From: Desemzia sp045528445 | GTDB taxonomy: Bacteria > Bacillota > Bacilli > Lactobacillales > Carnobacteriaceae | DNA length: 64,000 bases | Direction of reading: 5' to 3' | NCBI RefSeq assembly: GCF_045528445.1 | Contig: NZ_JBGQQU010000001.1 | Location: 106,525 to 170,524, forward strand | Part shown: positions 8,578-18,145 of the stretch, piece by piece | Layout of the letters: each line of letters starts with the position of its first letter | Position numbering within the stretch: position 1 is the first letter of the stretch | Made by a program: the position numbers and the translations under genes | The notes under the pieces: generated by a model | The model's input: the letters and a program-made list of their open reading frames with translations, nothing else | What the model was told of the DNA's origin: nothing | Database searches by the model: none

Positions 8578-9539
8578 TGTGGAAAACAATATTAAGACGT
8601 GTTCTCGTCATGATTCCTCAAGTTTTTGTTCTGAGCATTATAGTTTTTGCTTTAGCTCAAGCGATGCCGGGGGACCCATTTACTGGATTAATTACTCCGC
8701 AAACAGATCCTGCTGTTATTGAAAACTTACGTGAACAAGCTGGATTGAATGATCCTATTCCAGTTCAATATGTTCGTTGGTTGGGAAATGCTGTTCAAGG
8801 GGACTTTGGACAAAGCTATACGTATAAGATTCCTGTTTCCTCTATCATAGGACAGCGTGCAGGGAATACCGTTCTGTTATCTTTATTATCCTTTATTTTG
8901 ACGTACTTGATCGCTATTCCACTAGGAATGCTGGCTGGTCGGTACAACAACTCTTGGTTGGATAAGATAGTGGTAGTCTATAATTATGTGAGTTACGCTA
9001 TTCCAACTTTTGTTCTGGCATTGCTAATGTTGTGGCTGTTTGGCTATACGCTGAATTGGTTCCCAACTAGTGGATCGGTTGATGTTACTCTAGCTGCTGG
9101 TTCAATGGACTATTATTTAAATAAAGGCTTCCACTTGATATTGCCAGCTATCACCTATGCTTTACTTGGGACAACAACGATCATTCAATACTTAAGAAGT
9201 GAAGTAGTAGATGCTAAAACACAAGACTACGTTAAAACTGCCCGCTCAAAAGGGGTTCCTGAAAAAGTGGTTTATAGTCGTCACATCTTTAGAAACTCTG
9301 CATTGCCGATTGCATCGACAATGGGGTATCAAATCACCGGTTTAATCGGCGGATCAATATTTATTGAAAAAATCTTTGCTTTTCCAGGAATGGGGCAATT
9401 GTTTATTAGTTCCTTAACTTCTCGTGATTACAGTGTCATTGTGGCGTTGACTCTGCTGTTTGGGGTAGCTACTTTAGTAGGTACGCTCTTGTCGGACATT
9501 ATCATGACAATTGTAGATCCTCGTATTCGCATTGACTAA
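8577..9539 (+). CDS. oppB: oligopeptide ABC transporter permease OppB
   Basis: Membrane permease of the Opp importer with about six predicted transmembrane helices. The first is residues 9-30, and a periplasmic-type loop follows. The EAA motif that contacts the ATPases lies in the KTARSKGVPEKVVYSRH segment, and VDPRIRID at the C-terminus is typical of OppB/DppB. It is 320 residues long. Its ATG overlaps the last base of oppF, with AAGGAGGAG upstream. Confidence 0.93.
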   Translation: MWKTILRRVLVMIPQVFVLSIIVFALAQAMPGDPFTGLITPQTDPAVIENLREQAGLNDPIPVQYVRWLGNAVQGDFGQSYTYKIPVSSIIGQRAGNTVLLSLLSFILTYLIAIPLGMLAGRYNNSWLDKIVVVYNYVSYAIPTFVLALLMLWLFGYTLNWFPTSGSVDVTLAAGSMDYYLNKGFHLILPAITYALLGTTTIIQYLRSEVVDAKTQDYVKTARSKGVPEKVVYSRHIFRNSALPIASTMGYQITGLIGGSIFIEKIFAFPGMGQLFISSLTSRDYSVIVALTLLFGVATLVGTLLSDIIMTIVDPRIRID

Positions 9540-9571
9540 CAGCGGGAAATCAGATGAAAGGAATGAAATAA

Positions 9572-10483
9572 ATGGCTGCTAATACAAATACAGAAGCACA
9601 AACTCAAGATATGAAAACCAGTGTCCCGCCTATGGGAGTTAAAGTTATTGTTAGAGAATTTGCTAAAGACAAAGGTGCTTTGATTGCTTTAGTTCTTTTG
9701 GTACTTTTGATTGTCGGCGTTATGATAGGATCTTATGTTATTGATCAAGATAAGATCATGTGGGTCAGTTTATTAGACCAGTATGCTCCACCAGGAGATA
9801 AGTTTCTGCTTGGAGCAGATTCCGGTGGACGGGATATATTCGGTCAATTATTAATTGGTGGTAGAAACTCTATTTTAATAGGGATCGCGGTTACTTTTAT
9901 CACAACAGTGATTGGGATTACAGTTGGTTTAATCGCTGGTTATTACGGAGGATTAGTAGACAATATTTTAATGCGTATCATTGACTTTATTATGGTATTG
10001 CCTACAACAATGTTGATCATTGTATTTATTACCATCATACCAAACTATAATGTTTGGACATTTATTTTTATTATGAGTGCGTTCTACTGGACTGGACAAG
10101 CACGACTCGTTCGGAGTAAAGCTTTATCTGAAGGCAGACGTGATTATGTTAGTGCCTCTAAAACAATGGGGACCAGTTCTTTAAAAATTATGTTCCGAGA
10201 AATTATGCCTAACTTAAGTTCAATCATTATTGTTGATTTGACCTTGAATTTTGCGGCAAACATCGGAATTGAAACTGGCCTTTCTTATCTTGGTTTCGGG
10301 CTACCGTCCAGTACACCAAGTTTAGGAACTTTGGTCAGTTACGCTACTTCTCCAGATATTTTGGAGAATAAAACATGGGTTTGGTTGCCAGCATCGTTAT
10401 TGATTTTAGTATTGATGTTGTGTATAAACTATGTCGGCCAAGCATTGAAACGTGCGGCAGACTCTAAACAACGATTAGGATAA
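9572..10483 (+). CDS. oppC: oligopeptide ABC transporter permease OppC
   Basis: Second permease subunit, 303 residues. It has a soluble N-terminal tail of about 35 residues, one transmembrane segment (roughly 39-60), the OppC_N-type loop ending in GADSGGRDIFGQ, and then the five-helix permease core. The EAA motif is in the SASKTMGTSSLKIMFREIMPN segment. It ends in an AADSKQRLG tail. A 32-bp gap separates it from oppB, and oppA follows after 17 bp. It pairs with OppB to form the channel. Confidence 0.93.
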   Translation: MAANTNTEAQTQDMKTSVPPMGVKVIVREFAKDKGALIALVLLVLLIVGVMIGSYVIDQDKIMWVSLLDQYAPPGDKFLLGADSGGRDIFGQLLIGGRNSILIGIAVTFITTVIGITVGLIAGYYGGLVDNILMRIIDFIMVLPTTMLIIVFITIIPNYNVWTFIFIMSAFYWTGQARLVRSKALSEGRRDYVSASKTMGTSSLKIMFREIMPNLSSIIIVDLTLNFAANIGIETGLSYLGFGLPSSTPSLGTLVSYATSPDILENKTWVWLPASLLILVLMLCINYVGQALKRAADSKQRLG

Positions 10484-10500
10484 GAAAAGGGGAGAGTTAC

Positions 10501-12333
10501 ATGAGCAAAAGAAAATTAGGTTTATTAACAGGTTCGGCTGCACTTGCGTTAATTTTAGCTGCATGTGGTGGTGGAACGGATGACACGACAGAATCATCCG
10601 CAGATGGCGGGGACGCTTCTGAAGGCACTGAAGAAGCAGGAGTTGTTGAGTTTGAATCTGCTGTAACAAACGAAGGCGAAGTTATGGACGGCGGAACTTT
10701 AAACGTAGCTTTAGTTACTAGTTCTCCTTTCCAAGGACTCTTCAGTTTGGAACTTTACGAAGATGCATACGATGCTGATTTAATGCAATTCGCTGTGGAA
10801 GAAATTTTTTCTACAGATGAAAATTTCCAAATTACAAATGATGGAGCTGTTAGTTTAGATTTTAATCAAGAAGCAAAAACAGCGACACTAACAGTTAATG
10901 AAGGTGTAACATGGTCAGATGGGGAACCTGTTACTGCTGAAGACTTACTGTATTCATATGAAGTAATCGGAAGTCCTGATTATACAGGAATTCGTTACGA
11001 CTCTTCTTTTACAAATATTGTAGGGATGGAAGAATACAATAGTGGTGCTGCAGATACCATCTCTGGAATTACTGTAAATGATGATAAAAGTATTACAATT
11101 GAATACCTAGAAGTTCACCCAGGAATGCTTCAATCTGGTGGTGGAATTTGGGCTGGCGCAATGCCTAAGCACCAATTAGAAAATATTGCTATTGCTGATC
11201 TGGAAGGTTCAGAAGAAATCCGCAACAATCCAATTGGCTTTGGACCATTTGCTGTTTCGAACATCGTTCCGGGAGAGTCAGTTGAATTTGTAGCTAACGA
11301 ACATTACTACAAAGGCGCACCTATTTTAGACAACGTTATTGTTGAAGTTGTTCCTCCAGAAAGTATCGTTGCTGCTCTTGAAAATGGCGAATACGATCTA
11401 GCTTTATCTATGCCGACTGATGAATACCCAACATATGCAGATCTTCCTGGATACACGTTATTAGGTAGAGAAGAATTAGCATACACTTACATTGGGTTCA
11501 AATTAGGAACTTGGGATTCTGAAGCCAGCGAAGTTGTGCCAAATCCTGATGCTAAAATGGCAAGTAAAGAATTGCGCCAAGCTATGGGATACGCTATCGA
11601 TAACAATGCTGTAGCGACTCAATTCTATAACGGATTGCGTTCAAATGCGAATACGGCTATCATCCCTGCATTTGGAGATTTCCATAATGCGGACGTTGAA
11701 GGTTACACATATGATCCAGATATGGCAAATAAATTGTTAGATGATGCTGGATTTGAAGATACAGATGGAGATAACTTCCGTGAGGATCAAAATGGTGAAC
11801 AATTGGTCATCAACTTTGCTTCTATGGCTGGTGGAGATACAGCAGAACCAATTGCTGAATATTACATGCAATCATGGGCACAAATTGGCTTGAACGTACA
11901 ATTAACAGATGGGCGTTTGCTTGAGTTCAACAGTTTCTATGACCGTCTTGAAGCAGATGATGAAGGAATCGATATCTATCAAGGAGCTTGGGGAACAGGT
12001 ACTGATCCTAACCCAGAAGGCTTGTATGGAAGAAATTCAGCATTCAACTACACTCGTTGGAGTAGTGATGAAAATGATGCCCTTCTTGACAAAATTTCTG
12101 GAAGAGCGGATGATGCAGACGGTAATGCTTGGGATAGCGAATGGATCACGACTCAATACCACGATTGGCAAGAGTACTTCTCTGAAGAAGCACCAATCAT
12201 CCCGACATTGTTCCGTAATGAAATCTTACCAGTAAACAACCGCGTAGCTAACTACGACTGGGGTTATGATGCAGATCCAGAATTTGGATGGCATGCAGTT
12301 GGAGTTACTCAAGAAGAAGCAGTAACTGAATAA
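10501..12333 (+). CDS. oppA: oligopeptide-binding lipoprotein OppA
   Basis: The extracellular substrate-binding subunit, tethered to the membrane by a lipid on Cys22 (lipobox LAAC after a hydrophobic signal peptide). An acidic, Ser/Gly-rich linker (about residues 25-50) precedes a class C solute-binding fold. WSDGEPVTAEDLLYS and NPIGFGPF are recognisable SBP_bac_5 family segments. It is 610 residues long, somewhat above the ~540-590 common for OppA. It is the last gene of the operon, with AAGGGGAGAG before the ATG. Being last and followed by a strong terminator may favour accumulation of a stable 3' mRNA. Confidence 0.93.
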   Translation: MSKRKLGLLTGSAALALILAACGGGTDDTTESSADGGDASEGTEEAGVVEFESAVTNEGEVMDGGTLNVALVTSSPFQGLFSLELYEDAYDADLMQFAVEEIFSTDENFQITNDGAVSLDFNQEAKTATLTVNEGVTWSDGEPVTAEDLLYSYEVIGSPDYTGIRYDSSFTNIVGMEEYNSGAADTISGITVNDDKSITIEYLEVHPGMLQSGGGIWAGAMPKHQLENIAIADLEGSEEIRNNPIGFGPFAVSNIVPGESVEFVANEHYYKGAPILDNVIVEVVPPESIVAALENGEYDLALSMPTDEYPTYADLPGYTLLGREELAYTYIGFKLGTWDSEASEVVPNPDAKMASKELRQAMGYAIDNNAVATQFYNGLRSNANTAIIPAFGDFHNADVEGYTYDPDMANKLLDDAGFEDTDGDNFREDQNGEQLVINFASMAGGDTAEPIAEYYMQSWAQIGLNVQLTDGRLLEFNSFYDRLEADDEGIDIYQGAWGTGTDPNPEGLYGRNSAFNYTRWSSDENDALLDKISGRADDADGNAWDSEWITTQYHDWQEYFSEEAPIIPTLFRNEILPVNNRVANYDWGYDADPEFGWHAVGVTQEEAVTE

Positions 12334-12349
12334 TTCCAGTTTTTCTAAA

Positions 12350-12384
12350 AAGAAGTAAGAGTGTCATGCTCTTGCTTCTTTTTT
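12350..12384 (+). terminator. terminator of the opp operon
   Basis: AAGAAGTAAGAG (12350-12361) pairs with CTCTTGCTTCTT (12369-12380) and is followed by a T run. Confidence 0.9.
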
Positions 12385-12399
12385 GTATAGGCTAAAATC

Positions 12400-12728
12400 G
12401 AATTTCATCACGTCATACGCATGAAAAAAATGAAATAGAAAATAAGATTACGAATCCTCACATCTCTAGTCTGCTAAAAGAAAAATGCGGAGGTGGGCGA
12501 CATGAACGAGATTTTTCATCTGTTGAGTGAAGAGGAAGACTTGCTTTTTTGAATTTCTCAAAATACTGAGACACGCTTTTTAAGCTGTGACTCATTTGAG
12601 ACCAGTGATATTTCTGGAGGAAATTTCACCTCATAGAGCCGCCCCTACTTATTAAGAGCGCGTTTTAAAAAGAAGACCTTAATTTTTAGGAGAAAATTAC
12701 TTTTCATGCGTATGACGTGGGATTTCAT
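12400..12728. mobile_element. MITE-like element with 19-bp terminal inverted repeats
   Basis: A perfect 19-nt inverted repeat, CACGTCATACGCATGAAAA at 12409-12427 and its complement at 12701-12719, bounds 311 bp. Immediately outside are GAATTTCAT (12400-12408) and GGATTTCAT (12720-12728), which match at 8 of 9 positions and look like a target-site duplication. No transposase gene fits inside. The interior has nested short inverted repeats (TCTCAAA/TTTGAGA) and a 16-codon frame at 12502-12552 (MNEIFHLL...) with an excellent GGAGGTG site, probably a leftover of a former gene start. The element fills the gap between opp and rnc. Confidence 0.75.
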
Positions 12729-12770
12729 GAATAAACGTTTATTTTTGTTGCAAAAACCAGTATAATAAGG

Positions 12771-12776
12771 CAGTAA
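12771..12776 (+). promoter_or_regulatory. -10 element of a probable rnc promoter
   Basis: A perfect TATAAT lies about 30 nt before the rnc start, just outside the MITE-like element. The -35 region (TTATTT, about 16 nt upstream) is weak. Confidence 0.45.
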
Positions 12777-12807
12777 GAGTATTATGATGGAAAAAGGGGA
12801 ATCACAA

Positions 12808-13506
12808 ATGAATAAAGAGTTCTTAGCAAAATTGAAGTCAACGTTTCAAATAGAATTTAACAACACTGACTTTTTAAGTGAAGCATTTACCCATTCATCA
12901 TATGTGAATGAGCACCGGGAATTGGATTTGAAGGACAATGAACGTATTGAATTTTTGGGAGACGCAGTACTAGAGTTAACCGTAACGAAGTACTTGTTTA
13001 GAGAATACCCAAATCTTCCAGAAGGCAAATTGACTCGTTTGAGAGCTGCTATCGTTTGTGAAGCCAGCCTTAGCCAGTTTGCTAAAGAATGTGGATTCGA
13101 CCAATACATTCTTTTAGGTAAAGGCGAAGAGCGCATGAATGGAAGAAAAAGACCTTCTTTATTATGTGATTTGTTCGAGTCATTTATAGGAGCTTTGTAT
13201 CTAGACCAAGATCTAGTAGGCGTGATAAGTTTCTTAGATAAAACAATCTTTCCGCGGATCAAGTCCGGTGCTTTTTCACATGTGATGGATCATAAAACCA
13301 ATTTGCAAGAGTTTTTACAACGCAATGGAGAAGTTGCCATAGACTATTTATTGGTAGAAGAAGTCGGACCTGCACACGAAAAAGAATTTTTGGTGGAAGT
13401 CCATGCAGAAGGCAATATTCTTGGGCAAGGAAAAGGAAAATCCAAGAAAGCTGCAGAGCAAGTAGCTGCTGCTAACGCCTTAGAGAATTTAAAGAGCGTA
13501 GAATAA
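12808..13506 (+). CDS. rnc: ribonuclease III
   Basis: RNase III cleaves double-stranded RNA in rRNA precursors and selected mRNAs. The catalytic domain has ERIEFLGDAVLEL with the metal-binding acidic residues, and LCDLFESFIGALYLD as the second conserved block. The C-terminal double-stranded RNA-binding domain (from about residue 155) ends in GKGKSKKAAEQVAAANAL. The ATG at 12808 (232 residues) is favoured over an in-frame ATG at 12784 because MNKEF aligns with the usual start and AAAAAGGGG lies before it. It precedes smc and ftsY, the conserved order. A very long hairpin lies directly after the stop codon. Confidence 0.93.
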   Translation: MNKEFLAKLKSTFQIEFNNTDFLSEAFTHSSYVNEHRELDLKDNERIEFLGDAVLELTVTKYLFREYPNLPEGKLTRLRAAIVCEASLSQFAKECGFDQYILLGKGEERMNGRKRPSLLCDLFESFIGALYLDQDLVGVISFLDKTIFPRIKSGAFSHVMDHKTNLQEFLQRNGEVAIDYLLVEEVGPAHEKEFLVEVHAEGNILGQGKGKSKKAAEQVAAANALENLKSVE

Positions 13507-13515
13507 AATGGGGAT

Positions 13516-13589
13516 CTTTCTATACATTACACAAACAACGAAAGTTAGGTGTTTTTGCTAACGTTCGTTGTTTGTGTAATGATAGAAGG
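13516..13589 (+). repeat. long near-perfect hairpin after rnc
   Basis: Bases 13516-13548 pair with 13558-13589 to form a stem of about 31 bp with only two or three imperfections and a 9-nt loop. The core arm is CATTACACAAACAACGAA. It is not followed by a T tract, so it does not look like a simple terminator. The length and near-complete pairing match a substrate of RNase III, the product of the gene just upstream. Confidence 0.85.
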
Positions 13590-13686
13590 ACATCAAATTT
13601 TTAAGTGTATGATAAAAATAAACATATGTATATGGATAAAAACTGTATTTTATCCAGTGTGAGGATATAGGAAGGAGCCAGTCTTC

Positions 13687-16600
13687 GTGCAATTGAAGAA
13701 AATAGATATTAGTGGTTTTAAGTCTTTTGCTGCTAAAACGACTATCGAATTTAACGAAGGCGTAACGGCTGTTGTTGGACCAAACGGAAGTGGAAAGAGC
13801 AATATTATTGAAGCCATTCGTTGGGTTATGGGAGAACAGTCCGCAAAAAGTTTACGTGGTGGGAAAATGAATGACATCATTTTCGCCGGGTCAGATTCAC
13901 GTAAACCAGTTAATAGAGCAGAAGTAACACTGGTATTGGATAATCAAGATCAATTTTTGCCGCTTGATTTTTCGGAAGTCAGTATTACCAGATGCTTGAA
14001 TCGATCAGGAGATAGTGAATTTTATATTAATAAACAAGCCTGCCGCTTAAAAGATATCGTCGATTTATTTATGGATTCGGGGTTAGGAAGAGAATCATTC
14101 TCTATTATTTCTCAAGGGAAAGTCGAATCCATTTTTAATAGCAAGCCAGAAGATCGACGCGCAATCTTTGAAGAAGCAGCTGGCGTGTTGAAATACAAAA
14201 CGAAAAAGAAAAAAGCGGAACAGAAATTGATCGAAACAAAAGATAATTTAAATCGTGTGCAAGATATTGTCTATGAATTGGAAACGCAAATTGAGCCGTT
14301 GAAAATTCAAAGTACCATTGCAAAAGATTATCTTCAACAAAAAGAACAACTAAGAGATGTAGAAATTGGGCTTGCAGCGGTTGAGATCAATCAGTTCAAA
14401 TTAGAATGGCAAGAACAACAGCAAAAAATGGAACAGCTCGACAGCCAATTAGTGGAGATGAAAAAAAATACTCAAGGAATGGAAACTGATTTAACCGTTT
14501 TTCGTGAACAGAAGCAGCAACTGTCTCAACAAGTAGACTTGTATCAGGAAAAATTAGTTCATTCTATTCAGTCTATTGAGCAGTTGGAAGGAAAGAAAAA
14601 TGTTTTAAGTGAACGTACGAAACACACGCAAGAAAACAAAGAAAAAGCCCTTCAATCCAAAGAACAATTGGCTCTTCAATTGCAAGAAACATTAGGTCAA
14701 TTAGATGGAGTTACAGCCAGTATCAAGTTGAAAGAAAACGAACAGAAGCAGTTGTTAAAAGAGTTGAAAGAAGTTAAAAAAGAACGCGAATTATTATCTG
14801 GTAATCAAAAGCAAATGGAAGATAATTTGCGTGATGAGTACATTGATATGATGCAACAAGAGACATCTTTAAAAAATGAACAAACGTATTTGTTGAAAAA
14901 TTCTTCTCAGTACGAACTGCGGAATGTGAGGTCTCAGTCGTCTAAGCATCATCTGCAAAATGACGTTCAACAATTGACAGAGCAATCGCGTATTAAAAAA
15001 GAACAGTTAACACTTGTGCAACAAGAGATTGCAGAGAAACTACTGCAATTCCAAGAAAAACAAGCTCAGCTGCAAGCCTTAAAAAAAGATCGAGAAGTTA
15101 AAGAAAATCAGTTATACGATGCTATGCGTGTGTTGCAGCAAGCTAAAGCAAAACGAGACAGTTTAAAAGAATTAAGCGATGACTATACTGGCTTCTATCA
15201 AGGGGTTAGGGAAGTGTTGAAGCAAAAAGATCGGATAGGCGGAATAGTTGGAGCGGTTACAGAATTGATTGAAGTACCTAAACAACTGGAATTAGCTATT
15301 GATATAGCTCTAGGAGCCGCTGGACAACATATCGTAGTCCAAGACGAGACAAGCGGGAGACGCGCTATCCAATTTTTAAAACAAAAACATTCAGGAAGAG
15401 CTACTTTCTTACCTTTGACATCGATCAAACCAAGATTTTTACCCGAATCCATTCAAACACAAGCTAAATCTATTGCAGGATACATTGGCATCGGAAGCGA
15501 GATCATCCAATACCCAGAACAAGTGAAAACGATTTTGCAAAACTTACTGGGAACGACATTGATAGCTGAAAATTTAGAAGCTGCTAATCAATTAGCTAAA
15601 CATTTCCATTACAAGTATCGAGTCGTTTCTCTGGAAGGAGATGTGATGAATGCTGGAGGTTCAATGACGGGTGGTTCGAACAAAAAAGGCAATAAAGGCA
15701 GTTTACTATCTAGAAAAAATGATTTGCAGTCTTTAAAAGGACAAATCCAACAGATGGATGAATTGATGCAGCAAAAAGAAATCGATATACGCGGTATTAA
15801 ACAATCTGAAAGAAAAGAAGAGCAGTTATTAAACGAATACCGTGAAATCGGTGAGCAAAAAAGATTGGAAGAACAAGAATTGAAGAGCAAGTCCAATCAC
15901 CTAGAAGAGGAAATTCACCGATTAACGAGAGAATTGAAAGCTCAAGAATATGAAGCATCGGCTGCTAAACAAGAAGCCGACGAAACAGCTGAACGATTGA
16001 ACGCTATCCAAACAGAATTGACAGCTGTGCAAGAAAAAATGACCGTTTTAACGAAGCAAATGGATATGGTCTCTTCTCAAAACGAAGAAAAAGAAGTGAA
16101 AAAAACACAATTAACTGAAAATTATCAGCAATTGATCGCTCGATCAGCTACTCTTCAGGAGCATTTAAACGGGTTGGCGAAAGAGCAAGAGCGTTTAAGT
16201 CAATATACCAGTCAACTTGAACAACAACTGACTATCTTGGAAAATCAGCTGAAAGAAACGAATCAATTTGACGGCAATCATCAACTGACCAAACAAGAGA
16301 TCGAAGAAACGTTGAAACAGCTGAAAACTGATAAATTAGAGGTCGAAGAGCTGTTGAAACAGCACAAACAAGAGAAACAACTAGTGGAAGAAAAAATGGA
16401 GGCATTGGATCAGCAAATGTCCATTAAACACAATCAACGTCAATCTGTGTTAGAAAAAAGAGCGACTATCGAAATCGCAATGAACCGCTTAGATGTAGCT
16501 ATTGAGAGCCGACTGACTCTTTTGAGTGAAGGATATGGATTAACGTTTGAAGCTGCTAAAGACTTTACAATCACCGTATCTTTGGAAGATGCCAAACGGA

Positions 16601-17253
16601 CAGTCAAACTGTTGAAGCAAGGTATCGAAGAATTGGGTACAGTGAATCTAGCAGCTGTAGATGAGTATGAACGTGTTAATGAACGGTATACCTTCTTATC
16701 AGAGCAAAAAGCCGACTTGGAGGATGCCAAAAACAGTTTGTTTGAGACGATGGATGAGATGGATGCGGAAGTGACTAAACGTTTCTCAGAAATGTTTGAA
16801 GCGATACGCGGTCAATTCTCCGCTGTTTTCCAACAATTGTTTGGTGGTGGTACAGCTGAATTAAAATTGACGGATCCATCTAACTTATTGACTACTGGAA
16901 TCGAGATTATCGCTCAGCCTCCTGGTAAAAAGCTGCAGCAATTGAGTTTGCTTTCGGGTGGAGAACGTTCATTGACAGCTATTGCCCTTCTTTTTTCTAT
17001 CTTACTTGTTCGTCCTGTTCCATTTTGTATTTTAGATGAAGTAGAAGCGGCTTTAGATGAAGCAAATGTGGTTCGTTTCGGACGTTATTTGCGTAAATTT
17101 GAAAAGGACACGCAGTTTATTGTGATCACTCATCGAAAGGGTACGATGCAAGAAGCAAACGGCCTTTACGGAGTTACGATGCAAGAATCAGGAGTTTCAA
17201 AAATTGTTTCTGTCCGTTTGGAAGAAATCGGAACTATGCCTTCAGGTAAGTAA
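13687..17253 (+). CDS. smc: chromosome segregation protein SMC
   Basis: The core condensin ATPase, which compacts and separates chromosomes together with ScpA and ScpB (encoded at 52.4-53.7 kb in this window). It is 1188 residues long, as expected. The N-terminal head has Walker A GPNGSGKSN (residues 32-40). Long coiled coils follow, interrupted by the hinge (about 510-640, with GGSMTGGSNKKGNKGS at its end). The C-terminal head has LSGGERSLTA and Walker B CILDEVEAALDEANV. The start is GTG with GGAAGGAG upstream. It follows rnc after a 180-bp gap containing two hairpins. Confidence 0.96.
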   Translation: MQLKKIDISGFKSFAAKTTIEFNEGVTAVVGPNGSGKSNIIEAIRWVMGEQSAKSLRGGKMNDIIFAGSDSRKPVNRAEVTLVLDNQDQFLPLDFSEVSITRCLNRSGDSEFYINKQACRLKDIVDLFMDSGLGRESFSIISQGKVESIFNSKPEDRRAIFEEAAGVLKYKTKKKKAEQKLIETKDNLNRVQDIVYELETQIEPLKIQSTIAKDYLQQKEQLRDVEIGLAAVEINQFKLEWQEQQQKMEQLDSQLVEMKKNTQGMETDLTVFREQKQQLSQQVDLYQEKLVHSIQSIEQLEGKKNVLSERTKHTQENKEKALQSKEQLALQLQETLGQLDGVTASIKLKENEQKQLLKELKEVKKERELLSGNQKQMEDNLRDEYIDMMQQETSLKNEQTYLLKNSSQYELRNVRSQSSKHHLQNDVQQLTEQSRIKKEQLTLVQQEIAEKLLQFQEKQAQLQALKKDREVKENQLYDAMRVLQQAKAKRDSLKELSDDYTGFYQGVREVLKQKDRIGGIVGAVTELIEVPKQLELAIDIALGAAGQHIVVQDETSGRRAIQFLKQKHSGRATFLPLTSIKPRFLPESIQTQAKSIAGYIGIGSEIIQYPEQVKTILQNLLGTTLIAENLEAANQLAKHFHYKYRVVSLEGDVMNAGGSMTGGSNKKGNKGSLLSRKNDLQSLKGQIQQMDELMQQKEIDIRGIKQSERKEEQLLNEYREIGEQKRLEEQELKSKSNHLEEEIHRLTRELKAQEYEASAAKQEADETAERLNAIQTELTAVQEKMTVLTKQMDMVSSQNEEKEVKKTQLTENYQQLIARSATLQEHLNGLAKEQERLSQYTSQLEQQLTILENQLKETNQFDGNHQLTKQEIEETLKQLKTDKLEVEELLKQHKQEKQLVEEKMEALDQQMSIKHNQRQSVLEKRATIEIAMNRLDVAIESRLTLLSEGYGLTFEAAKDFTITVSLEDAKRTVKLLKQGIEELGTVNLAAVDEYERVNERYTFLSEQKADLEDAKNSLFETMDEMDAEVTKRFSEMFEAIRGQFSAVFQQLFGGGTAELKLTDPSNLLTTGIEIIAQPPGKKLQQLSLLSGGERSLTAIALLFSILLVRPVPFCILDEVEAALDEANVVRFGRYLRKFEKDTQFIVITHRKGTMQEANGLYGVTMQESGVSKIVSVRLEEIGTMPSGK

Positions 17254-17282
17254 TATTGGAAAATAGAGGAGCGTATCCTAAC

Positions 17283-18107
17283 ATGATGAAATTAATCGCC
17301 GTTGATTTAGACGGGACACTTTTAAAGAGTGATGGAAGTATATCGTTAGAAAATAAAGAAGCTTTAAATCGTGCAAAAGATCTAGGCATTAAAGTCGTGA
17401 TTTGTACAGGACGTCCGTTACTGAGTGTAGCGACCATCCTGGATGAAATGAATTTAAGAGAGCCTGGAGATTATGTGATTACTTATAATGGCGGTTTAGT
17501 CCAAAAGGCAGACACAGGGGAAATTTTATCTGAGAAGTCACTGACCAAGGCAGACGCTGTAGAATTATACAACTTGAGCAAGTCGCTTAATTTGCCGTGT
17601 AATCTGTTAGATTTGGACAATATTTATGAGCTTCCCTATCCGAAAGACAGAGAGTCATGGTACAGCAGCACTAAACCAGCGTTGCCGTTTGTGACGACTA
17701 CTTTGGAAGAACTTCCAGATGACAGTCGATTCAATAAAATTATTTTCTGTTACGAAGAAAAGGTATTGAACGAAGAAATCAAAGGTATCCCACCCGAATT
17801 CTATGAAAAATTCACGATCATGAAATCTCGTCCTATTTTGATTGAAATGATGAATAATGAAGTCGATAAAGGAAAAGGAATCGAAATTTTATGTCATTTA
17901 CTAGGGTTCCAAGCAAATGAAGTAATGGCCTTTGGAGATGAAGCTAACGATCATGCTATGATTGAGTTTGCTGGGATGGGTGTTGCGATGGGCAACGCTA
18001 CTACAGCTTTAAAAGAGGTTGCCGATTACATTACAGATACAAATGATAACCATGGGATCGCCCAAGCTATTAAGAAATTTATTTTGACGAATACAGATCA
18101 TGCTTAA
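17283..18107 (+). CDS. Cof-type HAD superfamily hydrolase
   Basis: A cytosolic phosphatase of the HAD IIB (Cof/YidA) subfamily, 274 residues. Motif I is AVDLDGTLL near the N-terminus with the nucleophilic Asp, motif II is ICTGRP, and motifs III/IV are KGKGIEIL with FGDEANDHAMIEFAG. Substrates of such enzymes are usually sugar phosphates or flavin-type phosphates and cannot be told from sequence. The start at 17283 is set by AGAGGAG at proper spacing; a tandem ATG at 17286 is equally possible. It lies between smc and ftsY, which are normally adjacent, and is probably co-transcribed with both. Confidence 0.88.
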   Translation: MMKLIAVDLDGTLLKSDGSISLENKEALNRAKDLGIKVVICTGRPLLSVATILDEMNLREPGDYVITYNGGLVQKADTGEILSEKSLTKADAVELYNLSKSLNLPCNLLDLDNIYELPYPKDRESWYSSTKPALPFVTTTLEELPDDSRFNKIIFCYEEKVLNEEIKGIPPEFYEKFTIMKSRPILIEMMNNEVDKGKGIEILCHLLGFQANEVMAFGDEANDHAMIEFAGMGVAMGNATTALKEVADYITDTNDNHGIAQAIKKFILTNTDHA

Positions 18108-18145
18108 CTGAACAAGTGAGGACATGAAGAAAAGGGGATGAAGAT

